NCBI RefSeq assembly: GCF_037893015.1
Contig: NC_133666.1
Location: 624,222,852-624,286,851 of the forward strand
DNA length: 64,000 nt
Source: Macrotis lagotis
Taxonomy: Eukaryota; Chordata; Mammalia; Peramelemorphia; Peramelidae
Direction: 5' to 3'
Position 1 is the first letter of the stretch. Every line of letters starts with the position of its first letter. Below the pieces are notes generated by a model. It was given only the letters and a program-made list of their open reading frames with translations, was not told where the DNA came from and ran no database searches. Below, one piece after another: positions 21,298 to 34,204 of this stretch. The position numbers and the translations under genes are program-made.

Positions 21298-23050
21298 AGA
21301 TTCAATAACTTGGAATTCTTCTTCCACCAAACTTGCAGCTCTTAGCCCAGTAGGCTTTATGATCATAAGTTTTCAATGATCTTACTCTTTATTGTAGATA
21401 CTTCTACTTGCTTGCTATAGAAATAAGATTCTCTGGTTGGTAAGCTCCCAGATTCTTTTTCTAGATGGACCAGAGTGCTGGCAGTTCTTTGGTCTTGCAT
21501 ACAGTAGTACTTTGTAAGGACAGATTTCTTATTTTGTCTACCTTCAAAACTTCTTATTACCGGATGTTTGATTATATTGAATTATCTAGTTCTATCTACA
21601 TTAGATCTGGAACATCCTGTGTATTTTTATTTATCATTCTTTGAATTTAGAACCCTGAACTGTCTATTCCAAAAGTTTGTGAGTAGGAATCTTTCTAGAG
21701 TCTCTCCCATGATACCAAAACAGCTATGTGTAATTCATTTTCCCATTCTCTTTTCATCCCTGATCATGTGTATTACACCATGACCACCAGGTGGCCCTAA
21801 GTATGCTCTTTGTCTTAAGACTACAGATTTCTGAGTCCTTTTCAAAGAATTCTTTGAATTCTTTTATTCAGTTCATTTCTTGTTTACCCATGGCCTGTCA
21901 TATTCGGCAGCTTTCCTATTCCCCTATTTGAGCAGCTTCCCAATCTAAGAAAAAATTTTTCTCCTTGAATGGATTCTTTCCCCATTACTAATTAACCATA
22001 CCTAGCTTTTGTTAAACCTTTGGGATCTTCAGAATTTCATAATAACCACTAAATGTATGTGGGCTTTACAGGTTGCAGTTACTTGTTTAAATAGTTCAGG
22101 GAGAATTTGTTTCACTTGTATGCACATCCTTTTTCTCAGGCTTCTTGATTTTTACTAATGTCTTCTTGAAACAGACAGCCTTTTTAGGAAGATATTTACA
22201 TCAATAGAATACCTTCTCCTACCTGTTAAAATATGGTATTATTGCTATGACTAGCACCTTATAACTTTTTTTCAAAAAAAAGTGTCCATGCTAAAAAGTA
22301 TGAGGTGTCTGTGAAATCTATTAGCTTTTCTCATTCCTTCTTCTCAAAACATGCTGTCTTATAGTAGAAGGTATATTGGTTTAATTTGGAGAGTCATAAT
22401 ACATTTTTTGTAGCATTTCTCCATTACTTTATCCTCAATAGCTGATGTTGGTATGAAATAATATTTCATGAACCATCTTTCTTTTGCTACAACTTCCTTT
22501 TTTCTTTGGTTTCATTTATGGCAAGAATGTCAAGATTAATGTTATTCACCTCTCTAACATATGACCACTTTGCTGGCCTCTGGTCTAGAATGTCACATTT
22601 AGAGAACCAACAAACTCTGTGATTCTTAACATCTTCTCTCCTGATCATGTCAGCATCCCTTCAGAAATAGAGCTACACATTTCACATTTTTCTTTGTTGC
22701 TGTGGCCAGAAAAACTCATTAGCTGGTAATCAGCTACTGATGATGGGTTTCTCCATAACTTATGAGGTTGAACCTTGGAAGATAGACTTGTCTATTGACA
22801 GAGCTAGCCATCCTAGAAATTCTAGCATGGTAAAGGTTGGAGAGTTTACATTCAAATTCAGCTTTCATAGTCTTTGGAAACCTAGAGTCATGTCCATAGC
22901 ACAGTGATTCATCAGAATAAGACTGGAGGAGCTGAACAATTTAATTCTAAATATTTAAATACATAACTGAAATCTCTATGGGCAATACGAAATAGAAATT
23001 GCATTGATACCAACTATCATCTTTTTATTCAGAAGATTAATATAAGATAA
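21298..23050. other. Unassigned intronic stretch of the pseudogene
   Basis: AT-rich, no recognised repeat or exon; an L2 3'-end trace (AACATTTATTAAGTGCTGGG) begins near 23070. Confidence 0.45.
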
Positions 23051-23681
23051 TTGGGAAAGGAAAAAGGAACAAACATTTATTAAGTGCTGGGAACTTTTGT
23101 AAATATTTTACAGATTTTCATTTGACCAATTGCCACAAAAAGGACCCCACTAGAACCCAAGAATCTCCATAGTCATTCAATACCTGACTTGCCAAACACA
23201 CACATCACTAGTTGGAATATAAACTGACTTGGGACTTGAATACATATGCTCTTAAAAACTTTAACTCAATCTTACTGTCCTTACTGCCTTCCTGAAACTC
23301 CTTTGATTCACAAGTAAATTCCCTGAACAAACTATTTAAACTTACTTAGTGCCTTTATGTCTCTTCTCCTTTTCTAAATCTTCTGCAAAGTGACTTCTGC
23401 TGTCAACATTTAACTGAAACAGCTTTTGCCTGAGTTACCAGTCTTCCCTTAATTGCCAAATCCAATAACTTTCTTTTTTCAGTTCTTGTTCCTGATCTTC
23501 CTACAGTATTTGACCCTGCTGACTACTTTCTCTTCCTAGATACTTTTTCTATGGATTTTCATGACTTTGCTTTCTCTTGGTCCTCTTCTTACCTGACTGA
23601 ATATTTTTCAATGTCCTTTGTACGTTTTCATCTTATACATGCTAACTGTGGGGTAATTCTCCTAAGGTGCTGTCCTAAGTT

Positions 23682-23853
23682 TTTTTTTTTTTGTTTGTTT
23701 GTTTTTTAAGATTTTTGCAAGGCAAACTGGGTTAAGTGGCTTGCCCAAGGCCACACAGCTAGGTAATTATTAAGTGTCTGAGGCTGGATTTGAACTCAGG
23801 TACTCCTGGCTCCAGGGACAGTGCTCTAGCCATTGTGCCACCTAGCCACCCCA
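23682..23853 (-). repeat. WSINE1-like SINE
   Basis: Antisense copy in L2, with an oligo-T/(GTTT) tail. Confidence 0.93.
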
Positions 23854-24081
23854 GGTTTTCTTTTAATATTCTCTTTCCCCCAAATTCTATATCTCTTCTG
23901 TAGTTCCTTGTTACTTCCATTCACTGAAGTTCACAACTTTGGCATCATCTTTCCCCACCTCACATATCCAATTAGTTGCCAAATCTTGTAATTTCTTTCC
24001 CCACATTGTCTCTCATTTGTCTTCTTTTCTCTATTTACACAGCTATCACCCTAGTTCAAATCCTCTATCTTGGACTATTTC

Positions 24082-24231
24082 TTTTTTTTTTTTGGTAAGG
24101 CAAACGGGGTTAAGTGGCTTGCCCAAGGTCACACAGCTAGGTAATTATTAAGTGTCTGAGACCGGATTTGAACCCAGGTGCTCCTGACTCCAGGGCCGGT
24201 GCTTTATCCACTGTGCCACCTAGCCGCTCCT
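24082..24231 (-). repeat. WSINE1-like SINE
   Basis: Perfect 16-bp duplication TATCTTGGACTATTTC at 24066-24081 and 24232-24247. Confidence 0.96.
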
Positions 24232-24446
24232 TATCTTGGACTATTTCAATATCCAATTGACCTCTCTGCCTCATCTCTCCCAATTCCAATCTCTACACAG
24301 CTCTCAGAGTCTCTTTCCAGGAACATAGATCTGATCACATTATCCCCCTGTCCCCATACATTTAAATGCCAATGGCATTCTCTGATTTCTATGTCTTCCT
24401 ATTGGCTGAGCCCCATGGCTAGAATGATTTCCCTTTTCATTTCCAG

Positions 24447-24592
24447 TTTTTGTTGGGTAAAGCAATAGGGTTAAGTGACTTGCCCAAGGTCACATAGCTA
24501 GGTAATTATTAAATGTCTGAGGCTGAATTTGAACTTAGGACCTCCTGACTCCAAAGCCAGTGCTCTATCCACTGAGCTACCTAGCTGCCCCC
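24447..24592 (-). repeat. WSINE1-like SINE
   Basis: Diverged antisense copy ending CTACCTAGCTGCCCC. Confidence 0.92.
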
Positions 24593-25017
24593 ATTACCAA
24601 TTTTTTTTTATGAGTTCCTTCCAGATCCAAAACAATTATCACCTTCTGCAGGAGGTCCTTCCTAGTCCCCTTTAATTAATAGTGTCTTTACCTCTAAGAT
24701 TACCTTTTATCTATTAAGTATGTAGCTTGTATGTGTCTATTTGTATGATGTATCATACAAGTTACATGAGGTGTGTCTAGCTATACTCTATGGTGCTTCA
24801 CCAATCTTTTCTGGTTGTATGAATACCTATTCACTCTCTGGGCTAGCATATTCACTGCAACTTGCCCTCACCTTGGCATTTAAAAGTTAATTTTCTTTGG
24901 GATATACACATTATATTCTAGCAACTTCCTTTCTGATCAGATGAAATTTTATATTTTGTATTTATTTCTTCAGATTGTCATAAAAGAAATGAGGAGTTGA
25001 ATTTAAAGGAAGAAATT

Positions 25018-25827
25018 TTTTTATTAAAGACTTTATTTTGAGTTTTACAATTTTTCCCCTAATCTTACTTCCCTCCCCGTACCCCCCACAGAAAGCAAAC
25101 TGTCAGTCTCCACATTGTTTCCATGTTGTACATTGATCCAAATTGAGTGTGATGAGAGAGAAATCATATCCTCAAGGGAGAAACATAAAGTATAAGAGAT
25201 AACAAGATCAGACAATAAGATATGAGTTTTTTTTTCTAAATTAAGAAATAGCCCTTGAACTTTGTTCAAACTCCATGGTTCTTTCTCTGGATACAGATGG
25301 TATTCTCCATTGCAGAGAGCAAATTTTCCCTGATTGCTGTACTGATGGAAGGAGCAAGTCCATCAAGGTTGATCATTACCCCCATGCTGCTATTAGGCTG
25401 TACAGTGTTTTTCTGGTTCTGTTCATCTAACTCAGCATCAGTTCATGCAAATCCTCCCAGGCTTCCCTGAATTCCCATCCCTCCTTGATTTCTAATAGAA
25501 CAACAGTGTTCCATAACATACATATACCACAGTTTGCTAAGTCATTCCCCAATTGAAAGACATTTACCTGATTTCCAATTCTTTGCCACCACAAACATGG
25601 CTGCTATGAATATTTTTGTACAACTGATGTTTTTACCCTTTTTCATGATCTCTTCTGGTTATAGACCCAGTAGTGGTATTTCTGAATCAAAGTGTATGCA
25701 CATTTTTGTTGCCCTTTGGGCATAGTTCCAAATTTCTCTCCAGAAAGGTTGGATGAGTCCACAGCTCCACCAACAATGTAATAGTGTCCCAAATTTCCCA
25801 CAACCCTTCCAACAGTGATCATTATCG
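25018..25827 (-). mobile_element. 5'-truncated L1 inserted in the zinc-finger pseudogene exon
   Basis: L1 3' UTR and ORF2 tail (GTLLHCWWSCGLIQPFW). Perfect target duplication AAAGGAAGAAATT at 25005-25017 and 25828-25840, with the poly-A as T run at the low end. It interrupts the host coding exon 44 bases after the splice acceptor. Confidence 0.93.
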
Positions 25828-26671
25828 AAAGGAAGAAATTCTTGAAGAGATGGAATCACAATGGATGCTATCAGAAAGACTCACCCAGGATGTTCTCAAG
25901 GCTCTGAATGTAGTAACTCTGATGGGTGGGTTGGAAATTTAGTGAAAAAACTGGAAAAGATAACAGTGGAAAATTTAAAGAATTCTCTTCCCCAGGAGAA
26001 TGGTTTTAAGCCAATGGCAATGACAGCTCCCACTGGGGAGAAATGTACTGAATTTGGGAGAAACTGTTGCCCTAAATTCAAATCAGAGAGTCCCTTAAGG
26101 AGAGAAATCCTATCAGCATGATACGTTTAGCTAGTGCTTTAAATGGAATTTACAGAGTAGCAACCCTCAAAATACCAACAAATCTCAAATTCCTTGTGAA
26201 CATAATGAGAAAGGTTTCGGTCAGAGCTCAGTCCTTAATGAGGATAAAATAATTTCCATTGGAGGAAAATCCTATGAATGTAGTCATTGTGGGAAAACCT
26301 CCTGTCACAATTCCAATCCTAATCATCATGTGATTTGTGTTGAAGAAAAGCCCTATAAGCAAAGTGTATGCTGGAAAGATTTCAGTCAGTTCTCTAACCT
26401 TATTGTAGATCAGGAAAACAATCAAAGAGTCTTACAAATGTGAGGAATGTGGGAAAGCCTTTAACCAGAGAGCACATTTTATTCTAAGGCAGAGAATTCA
26501 TAGTGGAGAGAATCCATTTAAATGTAGTAAATGTGAGAAAGTCTTTAATCAGAGTTCCAGTCTTACTCATTATCAAAGAACACATAATATAAAGAAGCCC
26601 TTTATCTATAATGAATGTGGAAAAACTTTTAGTACTGGTTCCTCTCTTATTCAGCATCAGAGAGTTCATAA

Positions 26672-26827
<156 letters not shown>

Positions 26828-26830
26828 TGA

Positions 26831-27244
<414 letters not shown>

Positions 27245-28028
27245 TAAAAAATTCATACAAGAGAAAAAAATTCCATGAGTGTAATATATGTGGTAAGGCA
27301 TTTAGTGAGCATTCCATCTTTATTCAAGATCAAAGAATTCACCCTGGAGTCCAAAGCAACCTTATGAGTGTATGAAATGTGGGAAAATTTCAGCCAGATG
27401 TCAACCCTTATTAAACATTACAAAATTCATAGTGGGGAGAAACCTTATTAATGCAATATATATATATATATTATGGAAAAACTTTCAGCAATCATTCAGA
27501 AGTTATTAAACATCATAGAATTTACATGAGAAAATTCTAGTGAATGTGATAAATGTGGGAAAAACTTTAGCTTATTCAACCTTATAGAATTCACACTGGA
27601 AAGAAACCTCAGGAATGTAATTAGTATAGTTAAGCCTTGGGAGGGGGAGAGGAGGAGCATACTAGAGTGAAACCCTATAAATGTATTGAATGGAACAAAG
27701 TTTTTAAACTAGAAAGCATACTTCACATGACATCAAAGAATTCATACTGGAGAGAAACCTTATACATGTAATGAATATGTGAAAGTCTTTAGACAGTTCT
27801 AATCTTATTTTTCATCAAAAAGTACATAACAGTAAGTGCAATGAATGTGATGAAATTATTAGTGTACACTCATACTTCATTCAACAATAGAAGATTCTTC
27901 TGGAAAGAAACCTTATAAATGTATGAAAGCCCTCAACAGAAGAACGCAACTATGCGACTCAAAAGTCAAACTAGAGAGAAGCCCTATAAATTCAGTAACT
28001 ATGGAAAGGCCTTTAATCTTGACTTTCC

Positions 28029-28030
<2 letters not shown>

Positions 28031-28064
<34 letters not shown>

Positions 28065-28212
28065 GTTTTTGTAAGGCAAATGGGGTTAAGTGGCTTGCCC
28101 AAGGCCACACAGCTAGGTAATTATTAAATGTCGGAGACTGGATTTGAACTCAGGTCCTCCTGACTCCAGGGCTGGTGCTCTATCCACTGCACCACCTAGC
28201 TGTCCCCCCCCC
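28031..28212 (-). repeat. WSINE1-like SINE in the zinc-finger pseudoexon
   Basis: Long T run (poly-A) at 28033-28062 and a full antisense body; finger remnants lie on both sides. Confidence 0.95.
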
Positions 28213-28539
28213 AATTAGTTTTTTAATAAATGTTTTTGTCATATTTGAAAACAATGATAAGTGTAGGAAGAGCTTCTCTTATAATTTCCCTATTTCACCA
28301 TTGCGGATAAGGAAATTCATACTAAAGAAAAGACTCTGAAGATAAAATAAATGAAGTGGTAAAAGCTGAAATAAGATTATTCATAATTGGAGAATGAAAT
28401 AGATTGGGTGGAGAAACTTGACTTTTGGTAAATCTCACATGGTACATCTAAGCCACAACAAGCAATATATCTCTTGTATCACTTCTTTGAAAAAAATTCA
28501 TTTAGAGCAAGAGTAATTAAGCTAGGGTTCATGAATACT

Positions 28540-28735
28540 CAAGGAGGTCTACAAATAGGTTTCAGGGTATCTCTAAACTTCGATGGGAAAAAATTAAATC
28601 ATTATTTGTAGTAACTGAAATTTAGTATTTAATTTATGAATTAAAAAACATTATTCCAAGAAGGCATCCATAGGATTCACCAGATTTTCAGAGGGGTCTA
28701 TGACACAAAAAAGTTAAGAACTTTTGACTTAGAGT
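28540..28735. repeat. Old mammalian interspersed repeat, family unsure
   Basis: GGGTTCATGAATACTC through TCACCAGATTTTCAGAGGGGT and GACACAAAAAAGTTAAGAAC resembles a common old DNA-transposon-type repeat. Confidence 0.4.
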
Positions 28736-29740
28736 AATACCAAAGGAAAGTTTTCTGGATTTAGTTTCCTCATTTCGAAAATGAAGGGATTGAATTATAT
28801 AACTTAGAAGGTTCTACCTTTAGGTCTGTAATCATATGATCTTGGTATATATTTCTTGTTGATATTTGGTACTGGGATATATACAGCAGCTCATCCTTGC
28901 TTTGCTAGGTCCTCCTCACAACCACTCCCATGATCGTGGTAAGATTTAAATCTTTAGTTATAGGTTGCTTTCTGAGAAATCTTTATATCTAGAGTTTTCT
29001 TTTTCTTTGAGCTATAGATTTTCAAAACTTTTATTTCTAGGTCATTTTGAAGGGGAGGGAATCATTACCACACAATCTATCTACATTCTGCCTTTTTCCT
29101 GAAAACCTTTAATTTCACATTGTGACTCATTCCTGCCCTTTGCTTCAGAGGCCAATTTAGCACCTCAGCTAAATTTTCTGCTTCCTTAAATTCACTCTCT
29201 TTGTACCCCAAAACACTGCCATTAGCTTTAGGAATGAGGATACTTATGTGGATGATTCTTTCACCTTGATATCACTGTTCATTTCTGCTCAGATTGCACA
29301 ACCTCCCTCAATCTCTATAATCTATTGTCAGTCTACCTTGATTACCCTTTGTCATTTTACAGTGAACACTTTGACGGCCACCATAGGAAATAACTTATTT
29401 TTCAGCTCTCCTAGTGCCTCACTCTTACAAGATCCCTTTTTTGCCTTCATCATGACTTTCCATCCAACACCACTCCATCCAATCCCAAAGTTCATTGACA
29501 ATAAGCAAGTAATTTTCCTTCTTTGGGCTTCAATTTCCATTTTTACCTCCTTAATATAAGTATTCCCCAAGAATATTTTTATTGACCCCTTTTTTCTCTT
29601 GGCTCTCACTTGGCAATGCCATCTTTTCCTCCTGAAGCAACCTTTGCACAGATTTATCCTCAACATGTTCATTTCCTGCTCATTTTTCAAATTCTAGACA
29701 CATCTTCACAATGTTCCATTGAAAATTCAATTCATAAACA
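28736..29740. other. Unassigned stretch
   Basis: The plus-strand 103-codon frame at 29248-29559 has no domain I know and an antisense shadow; no call made. Confidence 0.4.
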
Positions 29741-29741
29741 T

Positions 29742-29935
29742 TTTGAAGGATCATAGATTAAGAAGAACTGAAAGCAATCTCAGATTAACTTTTTCAAACT
29801 CCTTTGATGGATGAAGGAATAGAAGCCAGAAAAGTTTATAACCTAACCAAGCTCATTTATATTTAGGAAGTAGCAGAACTGGATGTAAATTGGATTTCTC
29901 TTGAAACCAAAATGAGAACTCTTTCTAGTAGCAAT
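29742..29935 (-). repeat. MIR-type CORE-SINE
   Basis: TCATAGATTAAGAAGAACTG through GGAAGTAGCAGAACTGGATG. Confidence 0.6.
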
Positions 29936-29939
29936 CAGT

Positions 29940-30130
29940 CAGGAAGGAGGCAGCCGGATAGAGTGCTAGACTTGGACTTAAAAAGACTTGAATTCCAGTC
30001 CTTCATCAAACATTAGCTACAAGGTCTTAAGGAGGTAACCTAATAATAGCACTCATCTTCTAGGGTTGTTGTAAAGATTAAATGAGATAAATCTTAAAGC
30101 ACTGTATAAATGTTAACTATTAATATTATT
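29940..30130 (+). repeat. MIR
   Basis: AGAGTGCTAGACTTGGACTT, AAGACTTGAATTCCAGTCC and GAGATAAATCTTAAAGCACT. Confidence 0.75.
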
Positions 30131-30207
30131 TATTAAGCATCTAATTCATACCAAATGACGACAGAATGACAAAAAGCATGTTGTTGCCTCTTGACATGAC
30201 AACTATT

Positions 30208-30363
30208 TTTTTTTTTTTTAGGTTTTTACAAGGCAAATGGGGTTAAGTGGCTTGCCCAAGGCCACACAGCCAGGTAATTATTAAGTGTCTGAGGCTGAAT
30301 TTGGACTCAGGTGCTCCTGACTCCAGGGCCGGTGCTCTATCCACTGCGTCACCTAGCCACCCC
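30208..30363 (-). repeat. WSINE1-like SINE
   Basis: Perfect duplication TGACAACTATT at 30197-30207 and 30364-30374. Confidence 0.95.
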
Positions 30364-30649
30364 TGACAACTATTATTTTCAAAGCATTAGGGATGATCCA
30401 AGGTACTGAAACTGCAAAAACAACAAGAACAGCCTGAGGAGCTTCTAGATCCCTGTAGGGATCTGACAGGCATATAGAAAAGTAAATACAAAGTAATTTG
30501 AGGAGAGAAGGAGCACTACTTAGTAACTAAGGATCTCAGGAAATACTGGTGTGTATATAGAGACATCCAAGATGGAAGCTAAGAATTCCAAATGGAAGAG
30601 AAGGTAATACCATACATCTCTCCATGAATTTGTCACCAAAGTGTCAGAC

Positions 30650-30720
30650 TCAACATGTCTAGTCCTTAGCCTAATGCTTGATATACAGTAGGTGCCTAAT
30701 AAAAACTTGTTGACTTGGAC
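30650..30720 (+). repeat. L2 3' end
   Basis: CCTAATGCTTGATATACAGT, AGGTGCCTAATAAAAACTTG. Confidence 0.7.
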
Positions 30721-31190
30721 ACATTTGCTCCCTCAGTGACACTACAAAGTCTTTCCATATTAAAAACTCTGAGGTCATCTTTGCCTCTTATTTTTTCATC
30801 CAAGGCCCCTCCCAGTTTCTTCAGATGAAACCTAGCTTTTATCTGATAATATGTATCTCTTCTTTCTCACCTTATTCTATTTCTCTGTGATTTCATCACA
30901 TCTTGGTTTCACAATTCCTCATTCCCTTTAGGATGGAATGGTTCATTTTTGTGCACTTTCAGAGTAGTGGCATTTTACATTTTTGAGGCAAAGGGAGCAC
31001 ACTCCTTTCCTGTTAATACTGTCTTGTTTTTCTCACAGCTGAGTAGAGAAAGAAATTAATTAGCTTCTTAATGATTAGTTAGAATCTGATTTGAAAGACT
31101 TATTCTTACTAACTTGGATATTCCAGACTATGGATTAGTTTTTAATTCAAGTTGAGAGAGGATCCTGTATATAGCTTCTTTATGTTTAAT
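30721..31190. other. Unassigned stretch
   Basis: The pyrimidine-rich start may be L2-related; nothing firm. Confidence 0.4.
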
Positions 31191-31194
31191 TCTT

Positions 31195-31320
31195 TGTATG
31201 TTGTCTTCCTCCTTAAACTCAGATCCAATAAAAGCAGAGGATGCCTTTTGTCTTTCTTTTTATCCCCAGGGCCTGATACACAGTAGACATTTAATAAATG
31301 TTTACTGACTGACAGACAGA
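31195..31320 (+). repeat. L2 3' end
   Basis: CCAGGGCCTGATACACAGTA, GACATTTAATAAATGTTTAC. Confidence 0.75.
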
Positions 31321-31970
31321 TTTATTGTCTGATTCTGAGGCAGAGAGGATAGTCAACAGATATGAAAGTCATCTTTCAGGTGACATGAGAGGAGGAAGAA
31401 CCAACTACATTATAAATTTGTTTTCATAAATAAAACTTGACATATATAAATAAAACATTTTTTAAAATAAATAAAACATCGGCATTTTTGGTGTGGAAGT
31501 CAGAGTGAAACTGGATGACAAAGTTATAGCTGAGGGAACTGAGAGAAAAATGACCTTGGATTTTGGCCAGGGTAGTGGAATTCAATCAGATTGAACAGGA
31601 AATCCAGTCTTTATTAGATATACACATTTTCAGTTATCTTGAATCTCAAATTTTCTTTCTGAATTTATATCCTCTTTTTCATTGTTCTGTAAATAAATAT
31701 TTCAGCTCAAACCTGAGATGGTTTGACTGCGGTCAGGGAAAAAAATAGGATGCTAAAAGTGGCAGCAGGTGGATACAGAAATCCCCCCATTCCTAGAAAA
31801 TGAAGCTCAGACCTCCAAAGAAAGGAATCATCCCACCCAGTAAATTGGTTTAGGAATTTAGCAAAGTTGAGATTCTAGACCTCTGATGGGATCAGGAGAC
31901 TTTATACTTCTTAATTTCCATTAGTCCCTATTTATACTCCATTTCAGTCACTTAGCTCTGTCACAATCAT
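31321..31970. other. Unassigned stretch
   Basis: Nothing recognised; an (ATTC)n tract follows at 31977-32000. Confidence 0.45.
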
Positions 31971-32049
31971 CAGTTTATTCATTCATTCATTCATTCATTC
32001 AACATAACTTCCTCTTGGACTTCATCATCACTTGGAGCTGCCCAGTTCA

Positions 32050-32165
32050 ATTCAACAAATATTTGTTGCTTACAACTATATCTAAGGTCCTGTAATGGGT
32101 TCTAAAGACTCAAAAATTAAATATAACACTGTCTCTGCCCTTAAGGAGCTCAAAGAATGGGAAGG
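32050..32165 (-). repeat. L2 3' end
   Basis: CAACAAATATTTGTTGCTTA, CTGTCTCTGCCCTTAAGGAG. Confidence 0.72.
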
Positions 32166-32351
32166 AAGTGTGGTTTGTAAACTTTAGACAGTGGTTCCCA
32201 GCAGGTTGGGTTATGGACCCCTTGGACCTTCAAAGATCCATGAGGTCCACAAATCCAGTGTTGTCATTCTGATCGTTAGCTCTAAGGAACTATTGTAGCA
32301 CAACAGTACAGTAAATAAACAAAAAACTTTTTGTAGATAAAAATCAATGTC

Positions 32352-32518
32352 GGGGTGGCTAGGTGGTGTAGTGGATAAAGCACCAGCCTTGGAGTCAGGA
32401 GGACCTGGGTTCAAATCTGGTCTCAGACACTTAATAATTACCTAGCTGTGTGGTCTTGGGCAAGCCACTTAAACCCATTTGCCTTGCAAAAACCTAAAAA
32501 AAAAAGGAAAAAAAGAAA
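32352..32518 (+). repeat. WSINE1-like SINE
   Basis: Perfect 17-bp duplication AGATAAAAATCAATGTC at 32335-32351 and 32519-32535. Confidence 0.96.
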
Positions 32519-32702
32519 AGATAAAAATCAATGTCTCATATATATGTATTACTAGTTTTAGTAATTGTGTGAAGTATTGTGATTAATAGATACTAATCCT
32601 TATACAAATCAATAGAACCCAGTCTTACTGAATTTGAATTCATAAAAAAATTATTATTTTTTAAACCAATGGTTATGATTTTAACAGAGTAAATAAACTA
32701 TA

Positions 32703-32867
32703 TTTTTTAAATTTAAAAATTTTTTTTTTGCAAGGCAATGGGGTTAAGTGGCTTGCCCAAGGCCACACAGCTAGGTAATTATTAGGTGTCTGAGGTCACA
32801 TTTGAACTCAGGTCCTCCTGACTCCAGGGCTGGTGCTCTATCCACTGTGCCACCTAGTTGCCCCCAA
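32703..32867 (-). repeat. WSINE1-like SINE
   Basis: Perfect 15-bp duplication AGTAAATAAACTATA at 32688-32702 and 32868-32882. Confidence 0.96.
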
Positions 32868-32969
32868 AGTAAATAAACTATAATACAATGTAGAGAATTT
32901 TAACTTTGTGGTTTTCTAAGACAATATGCCTGGCAGGAATTCATTTCTATTTGAGTTTGACACTACTGC

Positions 32970-33690
32970 CCCAGATAAAATGAGATAAGGGCATGAATTA
33001 GAATGCTGATGGGGTAATGAGAGGAGGGGAAAGATAGAGAAATATTGGAGAGATAAAATCAATAAGAGTGGTCAACTTTGATATAGAAATAGCCATGTAT
33101 TCCTTGATAGGTACTACTATAATTTGAAATTATTAACACTGAGAGATCTAGGAGGCAAAACCCAGATTTCTTATATACTTCAGCATAGGCCCAGGGTTCT
33201 TAATTAACTCTGATCCATGAATAGAAATTTACTAAAGCTTATATAAGTCTCCAATTACATCAGAGAAAGAAAAGAAGAGAATTTTGGATTTATGGTTGCT
33301 GGAAGGGAAAAGGAATTTGAAACTGCCAAAAAAAAAAAAAGAGAAAATAAAGATTTATTGTTCACAGAAACCCTTATAAGATTTACATTTCAAAGATATA
33401 TTTAAGATTAATATTTCAAAGATATGCTAGTGGGATTTACATTTCAAAGATAGTCAAATAAAAAAAATCACATTGGATGCTGTTTGTCAAACAACACTAA
33501 GGAGTAGTCAGAGAAAATTCTTTTACCTTGTCCAGTGTCTAAGTTAAAGTAAGTGGGAGTCTCAGCTAAATTAGTAAGTACACCCTAAGGAAAGCCTCAG
33601 CCAAGTTACATGACTTTCCTCACAATTAAAGTGGCCATACTGGATTCAAATAATAAAAGAAAGAAAAAAAAGAATCTAAACCTCTTACAA
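32970..33690. other. Unassigned stretch
   Basis: AT-rich; a TTTACATTTCAAAGATA motif recurs three times at 33380-33450. Confidence 0.45.
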
Positions 33691-33694
33691 CAAC

Positions 33695-33865
33695 TTGTTG
33701 GAATTTTGAGGAGAGGGTGAAAGAAAGGATAAGGAAGAAATTAAAGATGGTTCCAAGGATTTGAATTTGGGGGACTGGTGGTATCAACAGAAATAGGAAT
33801 GTTGGAAGAAGGGCAGGTTTTGAGGGAGAGGGGATGAAAGTGAGTACAGTTCTAATTCCTGGTTT
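33695..33865 (-). repeat. L2 LINE fragment
   Basis: GATGGTTCCAAGGATTTGAA, GGGCAGGTTTTGAGGGAGAG. Confidence 0.65.
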
Positions 33866-33970
33866 ATTAGAATGAGAATTCTATAAATGCAGGAAATGTA
33901 GTGTCTTAGTCTTATCTTCTCAAGTATATAACAAACATTAATAAACGTTTGTTAGAATTTGAGAAGTCAG

Positions 33971-34161
33971 GGGCAGTTAAGTGGTGCAGTGGAAAGAGCG
34001 CCAGCCCTGGAATCAGGAGGACTTATGTTCAAATCTAATCTCAGACACTTAAAAAATTGTCTAGCTTTGTGACCTTGGGCAAGTCACTTAATCCCATTGC
34101 TTTGTAAAAACCAAAAACTAACTAACTAACTAAATAAATGAATAAATAAATAAATAAAAGC
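33971..34161 (+). repeat. WSINE1-like SINE with (AAAT)n tail
   Basis: Duplication ATTTGAGAAGTCAG (33957-33970) and ATTTGAGAAGCCAG (34162-34175). Confidence 0.95.
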
Positions 34162-34204
34162 ATTTGAGAAGCCAGCTAGATATTCAGGGGTGAAATCTTG
34201 TAGG

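Larger units (their letters stand above)
23340..24900 (+). repeat. L2 LINE, sense, with SINE insertions
   Basis: TGACCCTGCTGACTACTTTC, CTTGGTCCTCTTCTTACCTG, CCAATTAGTTGCCAAATCTT, CTTGGACTATTTCAATATCC and TCTGATCACATTATCCCCCT occur in L2 ORF2-to-3' order. Interrupted at 23682, 24082 and 24447. Confidence 0.78.

Noticed and set aside
31977-32000. (ATTC)n as a possible regulatory array
   Set aside because: A short simple repeat; nothing else supports function.
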